Source: CAIWHR01 sp963811685 (GTDB lineage Bacteria; Pseudomonadota; Gammaproteobacteria; Burkholderiales; Casimicrobiaceae). Taken from it: 64,000 bases of DNA. Every line of letters begins with the position of its first letter. Positions within the stretch are counted from its first letter, which is position 1. The notes under the pieces are model-generated. The model had not been told where the DNA came from. It saw only the letters and a list, made by a program, of their open reading frames with translations, and did no database searches. This document shows positions 59,185-64,000 of the stretch, piece after piece. Position numbers and translations under genes: made by a program. The stretch spans positions 1-64,000 of the forward strand of contig CAWESK010000017.1 of NCBI GenBank assembly GCA_963811685.1. The letters are read 5' to 3'.

Positions 59185-60107
59185 CGCGCAAAGGTCACGA
59201 TCGCATGACCCTCCGGTGTGCGCCGCGGCGCCACCTTCCATGCGTGGCCGTAGATCACCTCGAACGTCGCGGGGATGCGGCCATCCGCCGCGCGCCCCGG
59301 CATCGCTTCCAGCGCAGCGAGCGCGCGCTCGAAGCGCCTGCGGCCGGTGAGGCCCCGGCGCCGGCCAACCGTCGCATTGGTCGCGCCGATCGCCTTGAGG
59401 TCATGCGCCATCGATCGCGCGTCGGGATAGGTGAGCGTCAGCATTTCCATCTGCATCACGGGATCGGCGAAGCCGGAGTGCACGAGCAGATCGCCGATAT
59501 CGTGCATGTCGGTGAACCGTCCGACGTGCGGGTGCGCGTCGACGGCGGTGAACGCCGCGCGCAGCTCCTTCAGCGTGTCGGGGCCGAACGTCGTGAACGT
59601 GACGAGCCCGCCGACTTCGAGCACGCGGTGGATCTCGGCGATGGCGCGCGGCAGCTCCGCGACCCATTGCAGCGCGAGATTGCTCCATACGAGACCAAAC
59701 GTGGCCGCCGCGAAAGGAAGCGCGGCGAGATCGCCGCAGACCAGCGCGGGCGCACCGGGGGCGCGGCCCCCCAGCGGCGAGAGCAGCTTGTCGAGCAGCG
59801 ACCGGCTTGCGCCGGTTCGCTCGCGTGCGGCCGCGAGCATCGGCAACGCGTTGTCGAGCGCGACGCGACGCGACTGCGGATAGCGCGCGGCGAGCTCGGG
59901 CAGCGCTTCTCCGGTGCCGCATCCTGCATCGAGAACCGCCATCGGCGCGAGCTTGACCAGGTCGAGCCGTTCCATCATCCGCGCGCCGACTTCGCGCTGC
60001 AGCACCGCTGCCGCGTCGTAGGTTGCTGCGGCGCGCGCGAACTGCCGCCGCACCGCGCGCGGATCGATCGCGGCGGCATCGGGTTCGCGCGGGAGATCAG
60101 CGGGCAT
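59181..60107 (-). CDS. bioC: Malonyl-ACP O-methyltransferase
   Basis: Methylates malonyl-ACP to start pimeloyl synthesis. 308 aa. SAM-binding motif I is AVLDAGCGTGEALPELAARY, then ALDNALPMLAAARE and LPFAAATFGLVWSNLALQWV, and VGGLVTFTTFGPDTLKELRA as in BioC. The start overlaps bioH by 11 nt. Confidence 0.96.
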   Translation of the reverse strand: MPADLPREPDAAAIDPRAVRRQFARAAATYDAAAVLQREVGARMMERLDLVKLAPMAVLDAGCGTGEALPELAARYPQSRRVALDNALPMLAAARERTGASRSLLDKLLSPLGGRAPGAPALVCGDLAALPFAAATFGLVWSNLALQWVAELPRAIAEIHRVLEVGGLVTFTTFGPDTLKELRAAFTAVDAHPHVGRFTDMHDIGDLLVHSGFADPVMQMEMLTLTYPDARSMAHDLKAIGATNATVGRRRGLTGRRRFERALAALEAMPGRAADGRIPATFEVIYGHAWKVAPRRTPEGHAIVTFAR

Positions 60108-60879
60108 CGAGGAATTCGGCGAGCGCTCGACCGAAGGCGTCGGGGTGCGAGAGGAACGGCACATGCGCGGCGCCGTCGACCGACACGAAGTCGGCATTGG
60201 GCATCGTCGTCGCGAGCCATTTGCCGGCCGCGGCCGGCGCGAGCGTGTCGCGCTCCCCGGCAACGACCAGCGCGGGGTGCGCGATGCGCGGAACCGCCGC
60301 GCGAAGATCCGACGTCGACAGCGCCGCGAGCGCCTCCGAGAGCGTTCGTCGCGACGGTTCGCCGCGCGCGTAGAGCTCGTTGCGCAACGAGGCGAGCGCC
60401 GCATGCCCGTGCTCGCTGCCGCGCATCTGCAGCGTGAGGAAGCGCAGCACCGTCGCCTTCCACGCGACTTCGAGCTCGTCGCCGAAGCGTTGCAGCGTCT
60501 GCGCCGACATCGCAGGCTCCCAGCCGTCACCGGCGGCGAAGCGCGGCGTGGTCGCGACCAGCACCAGCCGCGCAATGCGCTCCGGATGCGCGAGCGCCCA
60601 CTTGAGAGCGATCTGGCCGCCGAGCGACCAGCCGACGACGACGAGGGGCGAGCGCTCCGCGGCGAACGCGGCGTCGAGCAGGCGGACGACGCCGTCGATC
60701 GTGAACGAAGGGGCCGGCGCGCTGAAGCCGTGCCCCGGCAAATCGACCGCGTGGACACGATGCCGCTTGGCGAGCGTCGCGGCGAGGCCGCCCCAGACGC
60801 CCGAGTGCATCGCCCATCCGTGCAGCAGCGCGAGCGGCGGACCGTGACCGGACGATTCGACGTGCAGCACGCTCTTCAT
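60097..60879 (-). CDS. bioH: Pimeloyl-ACP methyl ester esterase
   Basis: Removes the methyl group from pimeloyl-ACP methyl ester, ending fatty-acid elongation of the biotin precursor. 260 aa alpha/beta hydrolase. Oxyanion LLHGWAMHSGVW, nucleophile VVGWSLGGQIALKWA (Ser in GWSLGG), and catalytic His in VDGAAHVPFLSHPDAFGRAL. Starts with an ATGA overlap with bioF. Confidence 0.96.
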   Translation of the reverse strand: MKSVLHVESSGHGPPLALLHGWAMHSGVWGGLAATLAKRHRVHAVDLPGHGFSAPAPSFTIDGVVRLLDAAFAAERSPLVVVGWSLGGQIALKWALAHPERIARLVLVATTPRFAAGDGWEPAMSAQTLQRFGDELEVAWKATVLRFLTLQMRGSEHGHAALASLRNELYARGEPSRRTLSEALAALSTSDLRAAVPRIAHPALVVAGERDTLAPAAAGKWLATTMPNADFVSVDGAAHVPFLSHPDAFGRALAEFLDAR

Positions 60880-62093
60880 CGCGAGACAGCTGCCGCGAAT
60901 GCGGGCGCGAGCTCGGCGAGCGCAGCGCAGAGTGCGTCGACATCGGCGTTCGTGTGCGCCGCAGTCAGCGATACGCGCAGCCGGGCGGTCCCCTGCGGGA
61001 CGGTCGGCGGACGGATCGCCGGAACCCAGAAGCCTCGTTGCAGCAGCGCCGCGGAAAGCCCGACAGCGGTTTCGTTGGCTCCGACGATCAGCGGCTGGAT
61101 GGCGGTGCGTGAATTCGCAAGCGCGAACGGGAGCGCGCGCATCCGCTCGCGAAACCGCTCGATCAGCGTCGCGAGATGAGCGCGCCGCGGCGCGTCGTCG
61201 CGGATCATCGCAAGGCTCGCGCGAAGCGCCTCGGCCAAAAGCGGCGGGGGCGCCGTCGTGTAGATGTACGGACGCGCCGTCTGCACCAGCGTATCGATGA
61301 CGGCAGGATGCGCGGCGACGAACGCGCCCGCGACACCCGCGGCCTTGCCCAGCGTGCCCATGAGCACGATGCGCTCGGACGCAATGCCCATTTCGGCGAG
61401 CGATCCGCGACCCTCACCCAGCACGCCGAAGCCATGCGCATCGTCGACCACCAGCCACGCGTCGAATTCCTCGGCGAGCGCGAGCAGCGCCGGCAGCGGC
61501 GCGAGATCGCCGTCCATGCTGAACACCGCGTCGGTCGCGATCAGCTTGCGCGGTGCCTTCGCCGACGCGAGCCGCGCGCGCAGCGCCGCAGTATCACCGT
61601 GGGCGTAACGGACGAACTCCGCGCGGGAGAGAAGCGCGCCGTCGTTGAGGCACGCGTGATTGAGCCGGTCGGCGAAGATCGCGTCACCGCGGCCGGCGAG
61701 CGCCGTCAAGATCGCGAGGTTGGCGAGATAACCCGATGAAAACGTCAGCGCCCGCGCGCGGGCACACGGCCGCACGAAGGCCGCCAATTCGTTCTCCAGC
61801 GCTTCGTGCGGACGACAATGGCCGGAAACGAGATGCGATGCGCCTGCACCCACACCCCAGCGCGACGCCGCCGCAGCGACCGCCGCGATCAGCGCCGGAT
61901 GGTTGGCGAGGCCGAGGTAATCGTTGCTCGCGAACGCGACGAGCTCGCGGCCGTCGACGATGACGCGAGGACCTTGCGGCGAATCGACGATGCGGCGCTC
62001 ACGCGCGAGGCCGGCCGCGGCGCGGTCGGCGAGGTCGCGCTCAAGAGCGGCGATGAGCGCGGCCGGCACGCTTGATTCACCCAGCCGGCGCAT
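60876..62093 (-). CDS. bioF: 8-amino-7-oxononanoate synthase
   Basis: Condenses pimeloyl-ACP with alanine. 405 aa PLP enzyme. LVAFASNDYLGLANHPALIA and VGAGASHLVSGHCRPHEALE are the N-terminal blocks, WLVVDDAHGFGVLGEGRGSL holds the PLP-contact Asp, and the Schiff-base lysine is in VLMGTLGKAAGVAGAFVAAH. Its first codons overlap the end of bioB by 17 nt. Confidence 0.97.
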   Translation of the reverse strand: MRRLGESSVPAALIAALERDLADRAAAGLARERRIVDSPQGPRVIVDGRELVAFASNDYLGLANHPALIAAVAAAASRWGVGAGASHLVSGHCRPHEALENELAAFVRPCARARALTFSSGYLANLAILTALAGRGDAIFADRLNHACLNDGALLSRAEFVRYAHGDTAALRARLASAKAPRKLIATDAVFSMDGDLAPLPALLALAEEFDAWLVVDDAHGFGVLGEGRGSLAEMGIASERIVLMGTLGKAAGVAGAFVAAHPAVIDTLVQTARPYIYTTAPPPLLAEALRASLAMIRDDAPRRAHLATLIERFRERMRALPFALANSRTAIQPLIVGANETAVGLSAALLQRGFWVPAIRPPTVPQGTARLRVSLTAAHTNADVDALCAALAELAPAFAAAVSR

Positions 62094-63096
62094 CCATCGC
62101 GGAGAGTCCGAGCGACGCGAACAGCGCGCGGTCGGCCGCGGCCTCCGGATTGCCGGTCGTGAGGAGCTTGTCGCCGTAGAAGATCGAGTTCGCGCCGGCG
62201 ACGAAACACAGCGCCTGCGCCGCGTCGCCCAGCTCCCGGCGTCCTGCGGAGAGCCGCACCATCGCCTTTGGCATGGTGATGCGCGCCACCGCGATCGTGC
62301 GGACGAACTCCAGCGGATCGAGCGCGGGAGTGCCGCCGAAACGCTCGTGCAGCGGCGTTCCCTCGACCTGCACCAGGTGATTGATCGGCACCGACTCCGG
62401 ATAGGGATCGAGATTCGCGAGCTGTGCGATCAACCCCGCGCGTTGCGCCCGCGACTCGCCCATGCCGACGATGCCGCCGCAGCAGACGGCGAGGCCCGCG
62501 CCGCGAACGCGCGCGAGCGTATCGAGACGGTCGTCGTAGTCGCGCGTGGTAATCACCTCGCCGTAGAATTCCGGCGCCGTGTCGAGGTTGTGATTGTAGA
62601 AGTCGAGCCCGGCGGAGCGGAGCGCCTCGGCCTGGCCGTCCTTCAGCATGCCGAGCGTGCAGCAGGTTTCCATTCCAAGCGCCTTGACGCTGCGCACCAT
62701 CTCGAGCACGGGCACGAGGTCGCGGTCCTTGGGTCCGCGCCATGCGGCGCCCATGCAGAAACGGGTGGCGCCTTGCGCCTTCGCCGCCCGCGCAGCGGCA
62801 AGCACCGTGGAAAGCTCGACGAGCTTCTCGTCGTCGACGCCGGTGTGATAGCGCTTCGCCTGCGGGCAGTAGCCGCAGTCCTCGGGGCAGCCGCCGGTCT
62901 TGACGGACAGCAGCGTCGAAAGCTGCACCGCGTTCGGCGAGTGATGCTCGCGATGGATCTGTTGCGCGCGGAAGATGAGCTCGGGAAACGGCAGCGCGAA
63001 GAGTGCCTCGATCGCCGGGACCGTCCATCTGACCGCCGGTGGCTTGCCGGCGGACCGCGAACGGTCGGCATTGATCATACGTTCGGCGGATGGCAT
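62077..63096 (-). CDS. bioB: Biotin synthase
   Basis: Radical-SAM enzyme that inserts sulfur into dethiobiotin. 339 aa. The iron-sulfur motif is GGCPEDCGYCPQAKRYHTGV (C-x3-C-x2-C). Further blocks: AWRGPKDRD, METCCTLGMLKDGQAEALRS, AGLDFYNHNLDTAPEFYGEV and AGANSIFYGDKLLTTGNPEA, which complete the [2Fe-2S] site region. ATG 63094-63096 is chosen; upstream codons lack similarity. First gene of bioBFHCD. bioA is not in the window. Confidence 0.98.
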   Translation of the reverse strand: MPSAERMINADRSRSAGKPPAVRWTVPAIEALFALPFPELIFRAQQIHREHHSPNAVQLSTLLSVKTGGCPEDCGYCPQAKRYHTGVDDEKLVELSTVLAAARAAKAQGATRFCMGAAWRGPKDRDLVPVLEMVRSVKALGMETCCTLGMLKDGQAEALRSAGLDFYNHNLDTAPEFYGEVITTRDYDDRLDTLARVRGAGLAVCCGGIVGMGESRAQRAGLIAQLANLDPYPESVPINHLVQVEGTPLHERFGGTPALDPLEFVRTIAVARITMPKAMVRLSAGRRELGDAAQALCFVAGANSIFYGDKLLTTGNPEAAADRALFASLGLSAMDAPAG

Positions 63097-63205
63097 CGCG
63101 CGGGCCCCGTGCGTTAGATTCGAGCGGAAGTTCGGCGTGCGCAGCGACAGCTGCACGTCGCGCGCGGGAAACGCCTCCTGCCGTCCTCGCGGGCGTTTCG
63201 AGTGT

Positions 63206-63254
63206 CGGGGGAGCAAGAACCATTGTCAAATCGATTGACCGAAACATTTGACTG
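63206..63254 (-). promoter_or_regulatory. BirA-like operator over a bioB promoter
   Basis: A dyad TTGTCAAAT (63223-63231) with ATTTGACTG (63246-63254) has 9-nt half-sites and a 14-nt spacer, the geometry of the biotin repressor BirA operator, though the half-site differs from TTGTAAACC. On the minus strand the left arm includes a -35 TTGACA (63223-63228), with a weak -10 GACACT 17 bp downstream (63200-63205). It lies between bioB and the divergent comF, overlapping the likely comF start, and could control both. Confidence 0.55.
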
Positions 63255-63973
63255 CCTTACTTGACTACGTTGTGCGCGTCGCGCGGAGCGCGCTGCCGCA
63301 GCGCTGCGAGCTGTGCGTCGCCGATTGCGGCGACGAGCTGCTGTGCGGCCCCTGCGCAGCGGAGCTGCCGCGCCTCACCGCAGCCTGCCCGGCCTGCGCG
63401 CTCCCCACATCGAATGGGCTCGTCTGCGGCGCCTGTCTTGCGCATCCGCCGCCGTGGTCGCGCACGATCGCGGCCTTCGTCTATGCGTTCCCCGCCGACC
63501 GGCTCCTGCAGCAGCTCAAGTACCGAGGCCGTCTCGCGCTGGCCGATTGGGCGGGTGCCGCGCTGGCGGGTGCCGCGCGCGCGTCGTTGGCGACGCGCAC
63601 GACGAAGGAGCGGCCAGACCGGGTGGTGGCGCTGCCGCTGGCGCAATCGCGGCAGCGCGATCGCGGATTCAACCAGGCGCGTGAAATCGGCGCCCGCGCG
63701 GCGCGCGCGGTCGGCCTGCCGTTGATGGCGCCGCTTGCGCGCGTCGCCGGCGCGACGCCGCAGGCGGCGCTGCCGTGGAAGGCGCGTGCGCGCAACGTCC
63801 GCGGCGCGTTTGCAGTGCACGGGGACGTTCGCGGCGCCCGGATCGCGCTGGTCGACGATGTGATGACCACCGGCGCTACTCTGGCCGAGGCCGCGCGCGC
63901 CCTTGTGCGCGCGGGGGCCGCCGATGTCGAGTGCTGGGTCGTTGCCCGCACGCTGCGGTCGAGCGACGCTTGA
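63248..63973 (+). CDS. comF: ComF family phosphoribosyltransferase
   Basis: Up to 241 aa. Starts with a zinc-like CELCVADCGDELLCGPCAAE and CPACALPTSNGLVCGACLAH, then a PRTase fold with VVALPLAQSRQRDRGFNQAR and the PRPP loop ALVDDVMTTGATLAEAARAL. ComF proteins act in DNA uptake and recombination. The in-frame start is TTG 63248 or GTG 63272; neither has a clear ribosome site, and the TTG lies within the bio operator dyad. The gene is next to bio genes in many betaproteobacteria. Confidence 0.9.
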   Translation: MTALLDYVVRVARSALPQRCELCVADCGDELLCGPCAAELPRLTAACPACALPTSNGLVCGACLAHPPPWSRTIAAFVYAFPADRLLQQLKYRGRLALADWAGAALAGAARASLATRTTKERPDRVVALPLAQSRQRDRGFNQAREIGARAARAVGLPLMAPLARVAGATPQAALPWKARARNVRGAFAVHGDVRGARIALVDDVMTTGATLAEAARALVRAGAADVECWVVARTLRSSDA

Positions 63974-64000
63974 CGTTGGCGTTGCCGACCCGCGATGCCG

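Overview
The window is high-GC DNA from a betaproteobacterium (Burkholderiales-like). This is inferred from the cytochrome oxidase cluster, the bioBFHCD operon, the rubredoxin/thiD/thiE/hemL block and the rRNA signatures; no species is claimed. It carries one ribosomal RNA operon, a large glycan gene cluster, a complete type II secretion operon, small cofactor blocks, a cytochrome c oxidase cluster and a biotin operon.

Layout. 1-5.8 kb: rRNA operon on the minus strand (16S, tRNA-Ile, tRNA-Ala, 23S, 5S) with a strong promoter at 5750-5777 and boxA elements before 16S and 23S. The 23S gene carries an unusual insertion of about 260 nt in helix 25. 5.8-6.2 kb: three tandem copies of a 111-116 bp repeat. 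6.2-16.8 kb (plus) and 16.9-27.0 kb (minus): two facing halves of a surface-glycan or protein-glycosylation region. They hold a GT9 heptosyltransferase-like protein, two GT4 enzymes, a WcaJ-type initiating sugar transferase, membrane proteins, a DUF5672/SEC-C/TPR/GT9-like fusion, three TPR-GT41 (SPINDLY/OGT-like) proteins, a polysaccharide deacetylase and a Wzm/Wzt ABC exporter. 27.0-31.7 kb (minus): secreted and lipoprotein genes, including a PpiC-type isomerase, an Ig-like exported protein and an unrecognised exported protein with its own promoter and terminator. 32.0-43.5 kb (minus): type II secretion genes in the order E-F-G-H-I-J-K-L-M-C-D, mostly with overlapping start and stop codons. 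43.8-50.4 kb: a WbsX-like protein, hemL-thiE-thiD, rubredoxin, glyoxalase I and two GT2 genes. 50.4-58.1 kb: aa3 oxidase structural and assembly genes (ctaC, ctaD, small assembly protein, ctaG, ctaE, surf1, SCO-like, ctaB, sco1), with ctaA missing from its expected place. 58.5-63.1 kb: bioB-F-H-C-D, with a BirA-like dyad upstream shared with divergent comF at the right edge.

How the parts connect. WcaJ, the GT9/GT4 enzymes and Wzm/Wzt are what is needed to start, extend and export a lipid-linked glycan. The cytoplasmic GT41 proteins would instead modify proteins. The type II system could export the signal-peptide proteins beside it, though no substrate relationship is shown.

Quality caveat. 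From about 7.3 to 38.6 kb most long genes are split by single-base frameshifts, while 38.7-64 kb has none that I can see. Because conserved genes such as gspD, gspL and gspJ are among those split, and reading frames recover immediately, most breaks look like consensus errors. I therefore give full-length gene spans across these breaks.
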